Of a stretch of DNA of 64,000 nucleotides, positions 50,207-60,105 are shown piece after piece. The notes under the pieces were generated by a model that was not told where the DNA came from, did not search any database, and saw nothing but the letters and a program-made list of their open reading frames with translations. The stretch's first letter is position 1, and each line of letters starts with the position of its first letter. The position numbers were made by a program, and so were the translations under genes. Source of the DNA: Curvibacter sp. (GTDB taxonomy: Bacteria; Pseudomonadota; Gammaproteobacteria; Burkholderiales; Burkholderiaceae_C); the NCBI GenBank assembly GCA_020248905.1, contig JADCGR010000032.1:16150-80149 (forward strand), in the 5' to 3' direction.

Positions 50207-50851
50207 TCACATCGTGTGGGCGAGCCAGGGCTTTCGGGCCAGGCGTTCAACCTCGTAGGCGGCGATCCTGTCCTTGTGCCGCAGGGTCAGGCCGATGTCA
50301 TCGAGGCCGTTGAGCAGGCAGTACTTGCGGAAGGGCTGGACCTCGAAAGGAATCTCCTCGCCCTGCGGCTTGACCACGACCTGACGCTCCAGATCCACGG
50401 TGAGGCTGTAGCCGGGGAAGGCGGCACATTCGTCGAACAGCATTGCGACCGTGGCTTCGGGAAGCACGATGGGCAACAGACCGTTCTTGAAGCAGTTGTT
50501 GAAGAAGATGTCCGCATAGCTGGGCGCGATGATGGCGCGAAAGCCGTACTGGTCGATGGCCCAGGGTGCGTGTTCGCGCGAAGAGCCGCAGCCGAAGTTC
50601 TTGCGCGCTAGCAACACGGAGGCACCGGCATAGCGCGGCTGGTTCAGCACGAAATCCGGGTTTGGGCGGCGCGAAGCCGGGTCCTGGCCCGGAAACCCCG
50701 CGTCAAGGTAGCGCCACTCATCGAAGAGGTTGGGGCCGAAGCCCGTCTTACGGATGGACTTGAGGAACTGCTTGGGGATGATGGCGTCGGTGTCGACGTT
50801 CTCTCGGTCCATGGGGGCCACCAGGCCCTGGTGTACGGTGAAGGCTCTCAT
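50207..50851 (-). CDS. leuD: 3-isopropylmalate dehydratase, small subunit
   Basis: 214 residues beginning [33 protein letters not shown], the LeuD signature, with [16 protein letters not shown] in the substrate-binding swivel domain. With LeuC it isomerises 2- to 3-isopropylmalate. It follows the entericidin gene on the minus strand. Confidence 0.97.
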   Translation of the reverse strand: MRAFTVHQGLVAPMDRENVDTDAIIPKQFLKSIRKTGFGPNLFDEWRYLDAGFPGQDPASRRPNPDFVLNQPRYAGASVLLARKNFGCGSSREHAPWAIDQYGFRAIIAPSYADIFFNNCFKNGLLPIVLPEATVAMLFDECAAFPGYSLTVDLERQVVVKPQGEEIPFEVQPFRKYCLLNGLDDIGLTLRHKDRIAAYEVERLARKPWLAHTM

Positions 50852-50977
50852 TTACTTCCTCTTGGCCGCGTCTTCGATCTTCTCACCGGCTTTCTGAAGG
50901 TCCTCTCTAAAGCCCTTGATCGTGTTGCAGCCGCTCAGGGCGAGGGCCAGGAGAACGAGCAGAAGTATGCGCTTCAT
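50852..50977 (-). CDS. Entericidin-like small lipoprotein
   Basis: 41 residues starting MKRILLLVLLALALSGCNTI. The lipobox LSGC marks Cys at residue 17 as the lipidation site of the mature protein, which has the pattern of EcnA/EcnB (KGFREDLQKAGEKIEDAAKRK end). A ribosome site (GAGGAAACC) precedes it. Short lipoproteins of this type sit between leuC and leuD in many Burkholderiales. Function in that place is not established. Confidence 0.9.
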   Translation of the reverse strand: MKRILLLVLLALALSGCNTIKGFREDLQKAGEKIEDAAKRK

Positions 50978-50992
50978 GACGGTTTCCTCACA

Positions 50993-52414
50993 TCAGGCGA
51001 ATTTTCGGATATCGACGAAGTGGCCGTGCACGGCCGCAGCTGCGGCCATGGCCGGGCTGACCAGGTGGGTGCGCCCGCCCGCGCCCTGTCGCCCTTCGAA
51101 GTTGCGGTTGCTGGTGGAGGCGCAGCGCTCGCCCGGCTCCAGCCGGTCGGCGTTCATGGCCAGGCACATGGAGCAACCGGGCTCGCGCCATTCGAAGCCC
51201 GCCGCCTTGAAGATCTGGTCCAGGCCCTCGCGTTCGGCCTGTTCCTTGACCTGGCCCGAGCCGGGGACGACCAGTGCGAGTTTGACGTTGCGCGCGACTT
51301 TCTGGCCGAGCTTCGTCACGACGGCCGCGGCCTCGCGCATGTCTTCAATGCGGCTGTTGGTGCATGAACCGATGAACACCTTGTCGACGGTGATGTCGGC
51401 CAGGGGCTTGCCGGGCTGTAGGCCCATATAGGTCAGGGCTCGCTCGATGGCGCCGCGCTTGTTCGCGTCTTTTTCCTTGTCCGGGTCGGGCACGCGCCCG
51501 TCGATGCCCGTCACCATCTCGGGGGACGTGCCCCAAGTGACCTGCGGCAGGATCTGCGAGGCATCGAGTTCGACCACCGCGTCGAACTTCGCGTCCGGGT
51601 CGGAGTGCAGCGTCTTCCAGTAGGCGACGGCCTGGTCCCATTCGACGCCCGCAGGAGCGAGCGGACGCCCGCGCACATAGTCTATGGTTTTCTCGTCCAC
51701 GGCCACGATGCCAGCGCGTGCGCCCGCCTCGATGGCCATATTGCAGACGGTCATGCGGCCTTCCATGGACAGGCTGCGGATGGCCGAGCCTGCGAACTCG
51801 ATGGTGTAGCCAGTGCCGCCAGCGGTACCGATCCGACCAATGATCGCGAGGACGATGTCTTTGGCGGTGACGCCCCTGGCCAGCTGGCCCTCCACCTTGA
51901 CGAGCATATTGCGCGCCTTCTTGGCCAGCAGGGTCTGGGTGGCCATCACATGCTCCACCTCGCTGGTGCCAATGCCGTGGGCCAATGCGCCGAAGGCGCC
52001 ATGGGTCGAGGTATGCGAGTCACCGCAGACCACGGTCATCCCCGGCAGAGTGGCGCCGTTCTCCGGGCCAATCACGTGCACGATGCCCTGACGCCTGGAC
52101 AGGAAGGGGAAGAAGGCGGCTGCACCCGATTCCTTGATGTTCGCGTCCAGCGTGGTGATCTGCTCCTTGCTGATGGGATCAGCGATGCCGTCGTAACCAA
52201 GCTCCCAGCCGGTGGTCGGGGTGTTGTGATCGGCCGTGGCCACGATGGAGCTGACGCGCCACACCTTTCGGCCCGCCTGACGCAGGCCCTCGAAGGCCTG
52301 CGGGCTGGTCACTTCATGGACCAGATGGCGATCGATGTAGAGGACGGCTGTGCCGTCCTCCTCGGTGTGGACGACATGTTCGTCCCAGATCTTGTCGTAC
52401 AGGGTGCGTCCCAT
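50993..52414 (-). CDS. leuC: 3-isopropylmalate dehydratase, large subunit
   Basis: 473 residues starting [21 protein letters not shown]. The [4Fe-4S] cluster ligands are in [17 protein letters not shown] and [12 protein letters not shown], and [20 protein letters not shown] is the aconitase-fold signature. It partners LeuD. The gene is separated by 80 bases from the Cys-rich hypothetical upstream. Confidence 0.97.
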   Translation of the reverse strand: MGRTLYDKIWDEHVVHTEEDGTAVLYIDRHLVHEVTSPQAFEGLRQAGRKVWRVSSIVATADHNTPTTGWELGYDGIADPISKEQITTLDANIKESGAAAFFPFLSRRQGIVHVIGPENGATLPGMTVVCGDSHTSTHGAFGALAHGIGTSEVEHVMATQTLLAKKARNMLVKVEGQLARGVTAKDIVLAIIGRIGTAGGTGYTIEFAGSAIRSLSMEGRMTVCNMAIEAGARAGIVAVDEKTIDYVRGRPLAPAGVEWDQAVAYWKTLHSDPDAKFDAVVELDASQILPQVTWGTSPEMVTGIDGRVPDPDKEKDANKRGAIERALTYMGLQPGKPLADITVDKVFIGSCTNSRIEDMREAAAVVTKLGQKVARNVKLALVVPGSGQVKEQAEREGLDQIFKAAGFEWREPGCSMCLAMNADRLEPGERCASTSNRNFEGRQGAGGRTHLVSPAMAAAAAVHGHFVDIRKFA

Positions 52415-52493
52415 GGATTTGCGTGGGCGTGAGTTGCAGAAGGTCTGTCATTTTATGCGTAGGCGGGCCGCCGAGGCCTAAGCCGCCCAGACC

Positions 52494-52877
52494 TCAGTCC
52501 AGGATCTGCAGAGCGCGGCTGAGCTCGCGCACCCGGTGGTCCACGTAATAGCCACCGTACTCGGTGTAGCGCAGCAGAAAGCGAGAGCAGGGCTTGCAGC
52601 GCCACAGCTCACATCGGTTGTATGGAAAGAAGCCGATGGCCACCGGCGCTGCCGGCGAGTCGTAGCGCGTGCCATCGGGGTGGCGTTCCTCAAAGGTTGG
52701 CTCGTCGAGCGATGGGACGCGCAAAGTTGCGACGGGCTCAAGCTGGGCGGCGGGCCAGCGTTCCTCTGTCAAGCTGGTCCAGCCAGGGCAGGCGCCGATA
52801 CCGCAGTGGCACGAAGGCGCCAGCGGCGCCTGGGTCTGCACGGCACAAAGGTCGGCAGCAAGCTGGATCAGCTTCAA
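52494..52877 (-). CDS. Cys-rich hypothetical protein, possibly metal-binding
   Basis: 127 residues, not recognised. Two Cys clusters are visible: SCHCGIGACPGW near residues 22-33 and NRCELWRCKPCSRFLLRYTEYGGYYVDHRVREL near 85-117, which could form a metal site. No signal peptide or membrane segment. It lies between the gltA terminator and leuC on the minus strand, so it probably heads the leuC transcript. Conserved in related Burkholderiales by my recollection of layout, not by search. Confidence 0.6.
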   Translation of the reverse strand: MKLIQLAADLCAVQTQAPLAPSCHCGIGACPGWTSLTEERWPAAQLEPVATLRVPSLDEPTFEERHPDGTRYDSPAAPVAIGFFPYNRCELWRCKPCSRFLLRYTEYGGYYVDHRVRELSRALQILD

Positions 52878-52897
52878 GGGCAGTCGGGCCTCAAGTG

Positions 52898-52928
52898 AAA
52901 AAACCCGCCGACGTTTCCGTACGGCGGG
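52898..52928 (-). terminator. gltA intrinsic terminator
   Basis: Minus strand: CCCGCCG (52928-52922) pairs with CGGCGGG (52910-52904) over an 11-base loop, followed by six T residues. It ends the sdhCDAB-sdhE-gltA transcript 17 bases past gltA. Confidence 0.9.
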
Positions 52929-52944
52929 TTGTAACGCTGGGGGT

Positions 52945-54255
52945 TCAGCGCTTGGCCATCGGCGGCACGTCGCGGCGCGGCGAGCCGGTGAAAAGCTGTC
53001 GCGGGCGACCGATCTTGTACTCTGGATCGCTGATCATTTCGTTGAGCTGCGCGATCCAGCCCACAGTGCGGGCCAGCGCGAAGATGCCGGTGAACAGGTT
53101 GACCGGGATGCCGATGGCACGCTGGACGATGCCCGAATAGAAGTCCACGTTCGGGTAAAGCTTGCGCTGCACAAAGTAGTCATCCTCCAGGGCGATCTTT
53201 TCCAGCGCCATGGCCAGCTTGAAGAGGGGGTCGTTCCCGAGGCCCAGCTCGGCCAGCACTTCCTTGCAGGTCTCCTGCATCAGCTTGGCTCGCGGGTCGT
53301 AGTTCTTGTACACGCGGTGACCAAAGCCCATCAGCTTGACGCCGGAGTTCTTTTCCTTCACCTTCTCCATGAACTCGCCAACCTTGGCCACGCCGCCGTT
53401 GGCCTGGATCTCTTCCAGCATGTTCAGGCAGGCTTCGTTGGCGCCGCCGTGGGCCGGACCCCACAGGCAGGCCACGCCCGCCGCAATGGCGGCGAAGGGG
53501 TTGGTACCGGAGGAACCGCACAGGCGCACGGTGGAGGTGGAGGCATTTTGCTCGTGGTCGGCATGTAGGATGAAGATTCGGTCCAGCGCGCGCTCGAGCA
53601 CAGGGTTGACCTTGTACTCCTCGCAGGGCGTACCGAACATCATGCGCAGGAAATTGCCGGAATAGGACAGGCTGTTCTGCGGGTACATGTAGGGCTGACC
53701 CACGCCATACTTGTAGGCCATGGCCACGAGCGTGGGCATCTTGGCGATCAGGCGGATGGCCGAGATGTTGCGGTGTTCCGGGTTGTTAATGTCCGTGCTG
53801 TCGTGATAGAAGGCCGAGAGGGCACCCACGAGCCCGGTAAGCACGGCCATGGGGTGCGCGTCGCGGCGGAAGCCGCGCAGGAAGAACTGCATCTGCTCGT
53901 TGACCATGGTGTGGTTGGTCACCAGCTTGTGGAAGTCCCTTTGCTGCAACGCATTGGGCAGATCACCGTAAAGCAGCAGGTGGCAGGTGTCGAGGTAGTC
54001 GCAGTGCGTGGCCAGCTGCTCGATCGGGTAGCCGCGGTAGAGCAGCTCGCCCTTGTCGCCGTCAATGTAGGTGATGGCCGACTGGCAGGAGGCCGTCGAG
54101 AGGAAGCCCGGGTCGTAGGTGAACATGCCGGTCTGGCCATACAGTTTGCGGATGTCGATCACCTCGGGGCCGATGTTGCCCTGATAGACGGGCAGGTCGA
54201 TGCTCGGCTTGCCGTTACTGAACGACAGGGTGGCTTTGGTGTCAGCAAGTTTCAT
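52945..54255 (-). CDS. gltA: Citrate synthase
   Basis: 436 residues starting [26 protein letters not shown]. Signatures are [52 protein letters not shown] and [19 protein letters not shown] with the catalytic His. Type II, NADH-sensitive length. It condenses oxaloacetate and acetyl-CoA in the TCA cycle and sits directly after sdhE, so is likely in one transcript with sdh. Confidence 0.97.
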   Translation of the reverse strand: MKLADTKATLSFSNGKPSIDLPVYQGNIGPEVIDIRKLYGQTGMFTYDPGFLSTASCQSAITYIDGDKGELLYRGYPIEQLATHCDYLDTCHLLLYGDLPNALQQRDFHKLVTNHTMVNEQMQFFLRGFRRDAHPMAVLTGLVGALSAFYHDSTDINNPEHRNISAIRLIAKMPTLVAMAYKYGVGQPYMYPQNSLSYSGNFLRMMFGTPCEEYKVNPVLERALDRIFILHADHEQNASTSTVRLCGSSGTNPFAAIAAGVACLWGPAHGGANEACLNMLEEIQANGGVAKVGEFMEKVKEKNSGVKLMGFGHRVYKNYDPRAKLMQETCKEVLAELGLGNDPLFKLAMALEKIALEDDYFVQRKLYPNVDFYSGIVQRAIGIPVNLFTGIFALARTVGWIAQLNEMISDPEYKIGRPRQLFTGSPRRDVPPMAKR

Positions 54256-54266
54256 TTGTAGACCTT

Positions 54267-54545
54267 TCAGCAGGTGGTTCTCAACATCTTCAATACTTCG
54301 CGCACATCCTCACGATCCAGTTCGATTGCCACCTCGGCCAGGGGCCTGCGGCCAAGGTGCAGGTCGAGCAGGTCGTTGTCGTTCAGTTCCATCAGGGCAC
54401 TCAGCCCCTGCGCCTGCCGTACGGTCAACGCAGACTCAAACTGACGGAAGAAACGCTCTATAAAGAGATCGTTTTCGAGCAGGCCGCGTCGGCAGCGCCA
54501 CTTGAGCTTGCTCAGAGACCTTGCGTCGATCAGTTCATTGTCCAC
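54267..54545 (-). CDS. sdhE: Succinate dehydrogenase assembly factor SdhE
   Basis: 92 residues with the family RGxxE motif in [18 protein letters not shown] (about residues 16-33) and [17 protein letters not shown]. It helps attach FAD to SdhA. Its place between sdhB and gltA fits. Overall small size and lack of a membrane segment match SdhE/YgfY. Confidence 0.94.
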   Translation of the reverse strand: MDNELIDARSLSKLKWRCRRGLLENDLFIERFFRQFESALTVRQAQGLSALMELNDNDLLDLHLGRRPLAEVAIELDREDVREVLKMLRTTC

Positions 54546-54564
54546 GTCAGCCTTGCTGGTGTCC

Positions 54565-55269
54565 TTACACGGCCCGGGCGACCATCATTTCCTTGATCTT
54601 GCCGATGGCCTTTGTGGGGTTGAGTCCCTTGGGGCAGACATCGACGCAATTCATAATGGTATGGCAGCGGAACAGCCGGTAGGGGTCTTCCAGGTTGTCC
54701 AGTCGTTCGCCGGTGGCCTGATCACGGCTGTCGGCGATGAAGCGGTAAGCCTGCAGAAGCCCGGCCGGGCCCACGAACTTGTCGGGGTTCCACCAGAAGC
54801 TGGGGCAACTGGTCGAGCAACTTGCGCACAGGATGCACTCGTAGAGGCCGTTGAGCTCCTCGCGCTCCTCGGGCGACTGCAGGCGCTCTTTCTCCGGGGG
54901 TACGTTGTCATTGACGAGGTAGGGCTTGATCGAGTGGTACTGCTTGAAGAACTGCGTCATGTCCACGATCAGGTCGCGTACGACAGGCAGTCCGGGCAGC
55001 GGCTTGAGCACGATAGTGTCGGGCAGGGTGCGCAGGTTGGTCAGGCAGGCCAGGCCGTTCTTGCCATTGATGTTCATGGCGTCCGAGCCGCACACCCCCT
55101 CGCGGCAGGAGCGGCGGAACGAGAGCGAGGGATCCACCGCCTTGAGCTTGACCAGTGCGTCGAGCAGCATGCGCTCGTTGCCGTCAAGTTCAACCTCAAG
55201 GGTCTGCATGTAGGGCTTCGCGTCCTTGTCCGGGTCGTAGCGGTAAATCTGAAACTTGCGTTTTTGCAT
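54565..55269 (-). CDS. sdhB: Succinate dehydrogenase iron-sulfur subunit
   Basis: 234 residues. The three clusters are marked by [21 protein letters not shown] ([2Fe-2S]), [19 protein letters not shown] ([4Fe-4S]) and [17 protein letters not shown] ([3Fe-4S]). It passes electrons from SdhA to quinone. It lies 19 bases before sdhE and 22 after sdhA on the minus strand. Confidence 0.97.
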   Translation of the reverse strand: MQKRKFQIYRYDPDKDAKPYMQTLEVELDGNERMLLDALVKLKAVDPSLSFRRSCREGVCGSDAMNINGKNGLACLTNLRTLPDTIVLKPLPGLPVVRDLIVDMTQFFKQYHSIKPYLVNDNVPPEKERLQSPEEREELNGLYECILCASCSTSCPSFWWNPDKFVGPAGLLQAYRFIADSRDQATGERLDNLEDPYRLFRCHTIMNCVDVCPKGLNPTKAIGKIKEMMVARAV

Positions 55270-55291
55270 GATGGTCTCTCGACGGAATGGC

Positions 55292-57091
55292 TTAGAAGGT
55301 CCGAACCTTGGGCGGCACCGACTCGACGGTCAGCGGCTCGAGGTTGACGGGCTTGTAGGTGAGGCTGTTACTGGCGCTGTGCCAAAGCGTGTGCTTCATC
55401 CAATTGGCATCGTCGCGGCCCAGCGGTGCAACCGCGTCATCAACGGGGCGCTCGTAATCGCTCACCGTGTGGGCGCCGCGGCACTCCTTGCGAGCTGCCG
55501 CAGACACCATGGTGGCCTGGGCGCATTCAATCAAGTTTCCCACTTCCAATGCCTCAATACGGGCGGTGTTAAATACCTTGGAGTTGTCTTTCAGGCCGAT
55601 GTGCAGGCTGCGTTCACGCAGGGCGGCAATTTTGCTCACACCCTCGTCCATGCTGGCCTGCGTACGGAACACTCCCGCATGCTGCTGCATGGTCGCGCGG
55701 ATGTCGTTGGCCACGTTCTGCGCGTACTCTCCGGTCGACGCGGAATCCAGCCGTGCCAGACGCGCCAGGGTACGATCCACTGCGCCAGCTGGCAGGGGCT
55801 TATGCGACTTGGTGCGCGACGCGAACTCGACAATGTGGTTGCCAGCTGCGCGGCCAAAGACCAGCAGGTCCAGCAGAGAGTTGGTGCCCAGGCGGTTGGC
55901 GCCATGCACGCTGACGCAGGAGCACTCGCCCACGGCGTAGAGACCGTTGACGATCTCTGCGTGGCTGTTCGCGGTCTGAACCACGACCTGACCGTTAATG
56001 TTGGTCGGAATGCCGCCCATCTGGTAGTGGATGGTCGGCACGACCGGGATCGGCTCCTTGGTGATGTCCACGTTGGCGAAATTCACGCCGATTTCGAACA
56101 CCGAGGGCAGGCGTTTGTGGATGGTCTCGGAGCCCAGGTGGTCGAGCTTGAGCATGACGTAATCCTTGTTCGGACCACAGCCACGGCCTTCCTTGATTTC
56201 CTGGTCCATGCAGCGCGAGACGAAGTCACGCGGCGCCAGATCCTTGAGGGTCGGAGCATAGCGCTCCATGAAGCGCTCCCCATTGCTGTTGAGCAGGATC
56301 GCGCCCTCGCCGCGGCAGCCTTCGGTCAGCAGCACGCCCGCGCCGGCCACGCCGGTCGGGTGGAACTGCCAGAACTCCATGTCCTGCAGCGGGATGCCGG
56401 CGCGCGCGGCCATGCCGAGGCCGTCACCGGTGTTGATGAACGCGTTGGTCGAGGCGGCGAAGATGCGCCCGGCGCCGCCAGTGGCGAGCAGGACGGTCTT
56501 GGCGTGCAGCACGTGCAGGTCCCCGGTTTCCATCTCAAGGGCGGTCACGCCCACCACATCGCCTTCCGCGTCACGCACAAGGTCGAGGGCCATCCACTCG
56601 ACGAAAAACTGTGTGCGCGCGGCGACGTTCTGCTGGTAGAGCGTGTGCAGCATGGCGTGACCGGTGCGGTCAGCCGCCGCGCAGGCGCGTTGCACCGGCT
56701 TCTCGCCATAGTTGGCGGTGTGGCCACCAAAGGGACGCTGGTAGATGGTGCCGTCCGGATTGCGGTCGAAAGGCATGCCCATATGCTCGAGGTCGTAAAC
56801 GACCTTGGGCGCCTCCCGACACATGAACTCGATGGCGTCCTGGTCACCTAGCCAGTCGGAGCCCTTGACGGTATCGTAGAAGTGGTAGTGCCAATTGTCT
56901 TCCGACATATTGCCGAGCGATGCGCCGATGCCACCCTGGGCGGCTACCGTGTGGGAGCGGGTGGGAAAGACCTTGGACAGTACAGCCACGTTCAGGCCGG
57001 CGCGCGCCAGTTGCAGCGAGGCGCGCATGCCGGAACCACCGGCACCGACGATGACAACGTCAAACTTGCGCTTGGAGATGGAATATGACAT
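55292..57091 (-). CDS. sdhA: Succinate dehydrogenase flavoprotein subunit
   Basis: 599 residues. The FAD site is seen in [17 protein letters not shown], and the covalent His in [26 protein letters not shown] and [21 protein letters not shown] are family segments. It oxidises succinate to fumarate in the TCA cycle and respiratory chain. Confidence 0.98.
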   Translation of the reverse strand: MSYSISKRKFDVVIVGAGGSGMRASLQLARAGLNVAVLSKVFPTRSHTVAAQGGIGASLGNMSEDNWHYHFYDTVKGSDWLGDQDAIEFMCREAPKVVYDLEHMGMPFDRNPDGTIYQRPFGGHTANYGEKPVQRACAAADRTGHAMLHTLYQQNVAARTQFFVEWMALDLVRDAEGDVVGVTALEMETGDLHVLHAKTVLLATGGAGRIFAASTNAFINTGDGLGMAARAGIPLQDMEFWQFHPTGVAGAGVLLTEGCRGEGAILLNSNGERFMERYAPTLKDLAPRDFVSRCMDQEIKEGRGCGPNKDYVMLKLDHLGSETIHKRLPSVFEIGVNFANVDITKEPIPVVPTIHYQMGGIPTNINGQVVVQTANSHAEIVNGLYAVGECSCVSVHGANRLGTNSLLDLLVFGRAAGNHIVEFASRTKSHKPLPAGAVDRTLARLARLDSASTGEYAQNVANDIRATMQQHAGVFRTQASMDEGVSKIAALRERSLHIGLKDNSKVFNTARIEALEVGNLIECAQATMVSAAARKECRGAHTVSDYERPVDDAVAPLGRDDANWMKHTLWHSASNSLTYKPVNLEPLTVESVPPKVRTF

Positions 57092-57094
57092 GTA

Positions 57095-57460
57095 TCAGAG
57101 TCTCCACAGGACTTGGAGGGCCCAGCCGGCACAGCCGACCAGCCAGACGAGAGTAAACACCTGCAGCGACAACCGCAGCCAGACAGCCTTGATGTAATCC
57201 ATCCAGATGTCGCGCATGCCGACCCAGACGTGCCAGATCAGGGCGACGATGACCGAGAAGGTGATGACTTTCATCCACTGGGGGGCGAAGATGCCGGCCC
57301 AGTTTTCATAGCGGATGGGGCCTCGGGTGAAGACCACCTGAGCCAGCACCAGCGCGGTGAAGAGGACCATGAGGACGGCGGTCACGCGCTGGACCAGCCA
57401 GTCGCGCAGACCGTAGTGGGCACCGACGACGATGCGCTTGGAGCCGTAGTTGACGGACAT
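57095..57460 (-). CDS. sdhD: Succinate dehydrogenase membrane anchor subunit D
   Basis: 121 residues with three membrane helices (WLVQRVTAVLMVLFTALVLAQ; VITFSVIVALIWHVWVGM; LQVFTLVWLVGCAGWALQVL) and the conserved GLRDWLVQR stretch before the first, plus a His in the second that can bind haem b. It anchors SdhAB. It ends 3 bases before sdhA. Confidence 0.94.
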   Translation of the reverse strand: MSVNYGSKRIVVGAHYGLRDWLVQRVTAVLMVLFTALVLAQVVFTRGPIRYENWAGIFAPQWMKVITFSVIVALIWHVWVGMRDIWMDYIKAVWLRLSLQVFTLVWLVGCAGWALQVLWRL

Positions 57461-57475
57461 GTGTTGCTCCCGGTA

Positions 57476-57919
57476 TCAATAACGGCCGAACAGCTTGGCG
57501 CCTAACACGAACGTGAGGCCGAGGCTGAGCACCAGCGTGACGATGGCGGACTTGCGGCCGGATTCCTTGCTCACCGCGTGCGCCACGTCCATCCACAGGT
57601 GTCGCAGGCCGGCGATGATGTGATGCAGATAGGCCCAGATCAGCGCCAGCGCCACGAGCTTGACGAACCAGCCGGGCACAAACCCCAGGCCCACGCCAAA
57701 GGCCGCACTGAAGCGCGCGTAGGAATATTCGGAGGACAGCGATGTGTCGAACATCCAAAGGATAAAGGGCAGCAGCAAAAACATCAGGGCGCCGCTGACG
57801 CGGTGAAGGATGGACACCCAGCCGGCGGGCGGCAGCCGGTAGCTCGGCAGGTCCCTCAGGGCGTTGATGTTACGAAACTCGGGCCGCTGGGGCCGGGAGG
57901 GGGGGGCGAGTTCAGACAT
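57476..57919 (-). CDS. sdhC: Succinate dehydrogenase cytochrome b556 subunit C
   Basis: 147 residues from the ATG at 57919. The family motif HRVSGALMFLLLPFILW has the haem/quinone-associated His, and HHIIAGLRHLWMD is the second conserved segment. Three membrane helices. First gene of sdhC-D-A-B-E-gltA. Upstream in-frame codons were excluded since the ribosome site and family start favour MSELAPP. Confidence 0.94.
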   Translation of the reverse strand: MSELAPPSRPQRPEFRNINALRDLPSYRLPPAGWVSILHRVSGALMFLLLPFILWMFDTSLSSEYSYARFSAAFGVGLGFVPGWFVKLVALALIWAYLHHIIAGLRHLWMDVAHAVSKESGRKSAIVTLVLSLGLTFVLGAKLFGRY

Positions 57920-58052
57920 GTTGGAGCTTTCGGGGAGATGTAACCGCCTTGTAATTTTCTGGCGTAAACAGGCGGAAATTCTATTGCAATGCAGCAAGCC
58001 GTCGGGTACAGGATCGGTTCATTCTGGCCTCTGCACTTCGTAACCGAGTTTC

Positions 58053-58850
58053 TCAGCTCAGTACATTGCGGTAGTGATGAGTATCGGTGAGGTACAGGCC
58101 GCGGCGAAGCTCCATGGGCAGGTCGTTGTAGGTGAAGGCAACACGCTCAACGCTCAACAGCGGCGTGCCCCTGCCCACCTTGAGCAGGCTGGCCTGGGTG
58201 GCGTCTGGCAGGACGGCGCGTATCTTTTCTTCCGCACGAACCATGCGGACGCCGAATTCCGTTTCGAACAGGGCGTACATCGGGCCGTGGTAGCCGCTCA
58301 GTCGTTCGGCGGTCAGGCCCTTGAAGGGAGTGCCTGGCAGCCAGAGGTCCTCGAGGATGGTCGGGCGACCGGCAAAAGAGAGGATCCGGCGGACCTGCAG
58401 CACGCTGTCGCCGCTGCGCAGCGCCAGCGCACGCGCGATCTCGGCCGGTGCACGCAGGCGCTTGCAATCAACGATGTCGCGCTCGGCCGGGCCTTCCTGC
58501 TGCAGGTTGCCCAGGTCGGGCATGAGCCGAAGGAAACGGTACTGGACATGCTGCTCGGCGTGCGTGGCCACGAAGGTGCCCTTCCCCTGTCGCCGGACCA
58601 GCAGGTGTTGCGCTGCCAGTTCGTCAATGGCCTTGCGCACGGTACCTTGGCTGACGCGATAGCGCGCGGCAAGGTCCATCTCGCTGGGGATGGACTCGCC
58701 GGGCTTCCAGTCGCCTGATTGCAGGCTCTGCAGAATCAGGCCCTTGATCTGCTGGTACAGGGGGCTGAAAGCCGGTGCGGCTGAACCGGCGCCGGCGCCA
58801 TCCATGGCGCCAAGGGAACTGTCGGCGAGAGCGGAGGAGCTGTTGTTCAT
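58053..58850 (-). CDS. GntR/HutC family transcriptional regulator
   Basis: 265 residues. A Ser/Ala-rich 30-residue N-terminus precedes a GntR winged helix (SPLYQQIKGLILQSLQSGDWKPGESIPSEMDLAARYRVSQGTVRKAIDELAAQHLLVRR in parts, about 29-90) and a UTRA effector domain (about 110-255). It lies between the sdh-gltA genes on one side and mdh on the other. The palindrome in its own promoter suggests autoregulation and control of mdh. The effector is unknown, but a TCA-cycle intermediate is a reasonable guess. Confidence 0.9.
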   Translation of the reverse strand: MNNSSSALADSSLGAMDGAGAGSAAPAFSPLYQQIKGLILQSLQSGDWKPGESIPSEMDLAARYRVSQGTVRKAIDELAAQHLLVRRQGKGTFVATHAEQHVQYRFLRLMPDLGNLQQEGPAERDIVDCKRLRAPAEIARALALRSGDSVLQVRRILSFAGRPTILEDLWLPGTPFKGLTAERLSGYHGPMYALFETEFGVRMVRAEEKIRAVLPDATQASLLKVGRGTPLLSVERVAFTYNDLPMELRRGLYLTDTHHYRNVLS

Positions 58851-58900
58851 GCGGTGCCCGGAAGCGAATGGTACAGGCTGAAGGCGGTCAAGACTACTTA

Positions 58901-58928
58901 ATCATATCTTATATAAGACATAAGACAA
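58901..58928 (-). promoter_or_regulatory. GntR gene promoter with palindromic operator
   Basis: Minus strand: -35 TTGTCT (58928-58923), 16-base spacer, -10 TATGAT (58906-58901). The spacer contains TCTTATATAAGA (58907-58918), a perfect 12-base palindrome, and a tandem ATAAGAC pair (58913-58926). A regulator binding there would block the promoter. Autoregulation by GntR is inferred. Confidence 0.6.
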
Positions 58929-58929
58929 A

Positions 58930-58958
58930 TTGAATTTGAAGGGTTTTCGCGCTACACT
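58930..58958 (+). promoter_or_regulatory. mdh promoter
   Basis: -35 TTGAAT (58930-58935), 17-base spacer, -10 TACACT (58953-58958), giving an mdh leader of about 75-80 bases. The TCTTATATAAGA palindrome ends 11 bases upstream of the -35, where a bound protein could activate or repress. Confidence 0.65.
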
Positions 58959-59042
58959 CCCGTGCTGGTTCCGGGCTGCACCGGCTTACCCAGCGGCACA
59001 TCCCTGATCAGCGATTTCCCATCATCTTCTGGAGTCCCCACC

Positions 59043-60029
59043 ATGAGCAAAAAGCCCGTCCGCGTTGCCGTTACCGGCGCTGCCGGTCAAATCGGTTATG
59101 CCCTGCTGTTCCGTATCGCTTGCGGCGAGATGCTGGGCAAGGATCAGCCTGTCATTTTGCAACTGCTGGAGATTCCGGACGAGAAAGCCCAGAAGGCTCT
59201 CAATGGCGTGATCATGGAACTTGAAGACTGCGCCTTCCCGCTGCTTGCGGGCGTGATCCCGACAGGCGACCCGATGGTGGCCTTCAAGGATGCCGACTAC
59301 GCCCTGCTGGTGGGGGCGCGTCCGCGTGGTCCGGGCATGGAGCGTGCCGACCTGCTGGCAGCCAACGCCCAAATCTTTACGGCCCAGGGCAAGGCCCTGA
59401 ACGCGGTCGCGAGCCGCGACGTCAAGGTACTGGTGGTTGGGAACCCGGCCAATACCAACGCGTACATCGCCATGAAGAGCGCGCCTAATCTGCCGCGCGA
59501 GAACTTCACCGCCATGCTGCGTCTCGACCACAACCGCGCCGCCAGCCAGATTGCCGCCAAGACCGGTGGCAAGGTTGGCGAGATCGAGAGGCTCACCGTC
59601 TGGGGCAACCATTCGCCCACCATGTATGCCGACTACCGCTTCGCTACCATTGGCGGCAAGAGTGTGAAGGACCTGATCAACGACCAGGTCTGGAACGAAA
59701 CCGTCTTCCTGCCCACGGTGGGCAAGCGTGGTGCCGCCATCATCGAGGCACGCGGCCTGTCGTCTGCTGCGTCTGCGGCGAACGCCGCGATCGACCATAT
59801 GCGCGACTGGGCCCTCGGGTCCCATGGCAAATGGGTCACGATGGGCGTGCCCTCCAATGGGGAGTATGGTATCCCGAAGGATGTGATGTTCGGTTTCCCC
59901 GTCACGACTGAGGGCGGCAAGTACAAGATCGTCGAAGGCCTGGCCATCGACGCGTTCAGCCAGAAGTGCATCGACAAGACCCTGGCGGAACTTCAGGGTG
60001 AACAGGACGGCGTCAAGCACCTGCTGTGA
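59043..60029 (+). CDS. mdh: Malate dehydrogenase
   Basis: 328 residues starting [26 protein letters not shown]. The NAD site is [12 protein letters not shown], the catalytic region [25 protein letters not shown] contains the His, and [13 protein letters not shown] is the mobile-loop Arg motif. It oxidises malate to oxaloacetate in the TCA cycle. ATG at 59043 has AGCAAAA after it and GGAGTCCCCACC before. Confidence 0.98.
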   Translation: MSKKPVRVAVTGAAGQIGYALLFRIACGEMLGKDQPVILQLLEIPDEKAQKALNGVIMELEDCAFPLLAGVIPTGDPMVAFKDADYALLVGARPRGPGMERADLLAANAQIFTAQGKALNAVASRDVKVLVVGNPANTNAYIAMKSAPNLPRENFTAMLRLDHNRAASQIAAKTGGKVGEIERLTVWGNHSPTMYADYRFATIGGKSVKDLINDQVWNETVFLPTVGKRGAAIIEARGLSSAASAANAAIDHMRDWALGSHGKWVTMGVPSNGEYGIPKDVMFGFPVTTEGGKYKIVEGLAIDAFSQKCIDKTLAELQGEQDGVKHLL

Positions 60030-60105
60030 ATTGGCTCCACTCCTGGCGCTTGGCACTGGCCGTGGATTTGCGCTGAACTTGGAGCCCTCAACGCTAAACC
60101 TCCTC

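Noticed and set aside
55256..56851. Long plus-strand frame of about 530 codons
   Set aside because: Antisense to sdhA, a clear gene; a GC-bias shadow.
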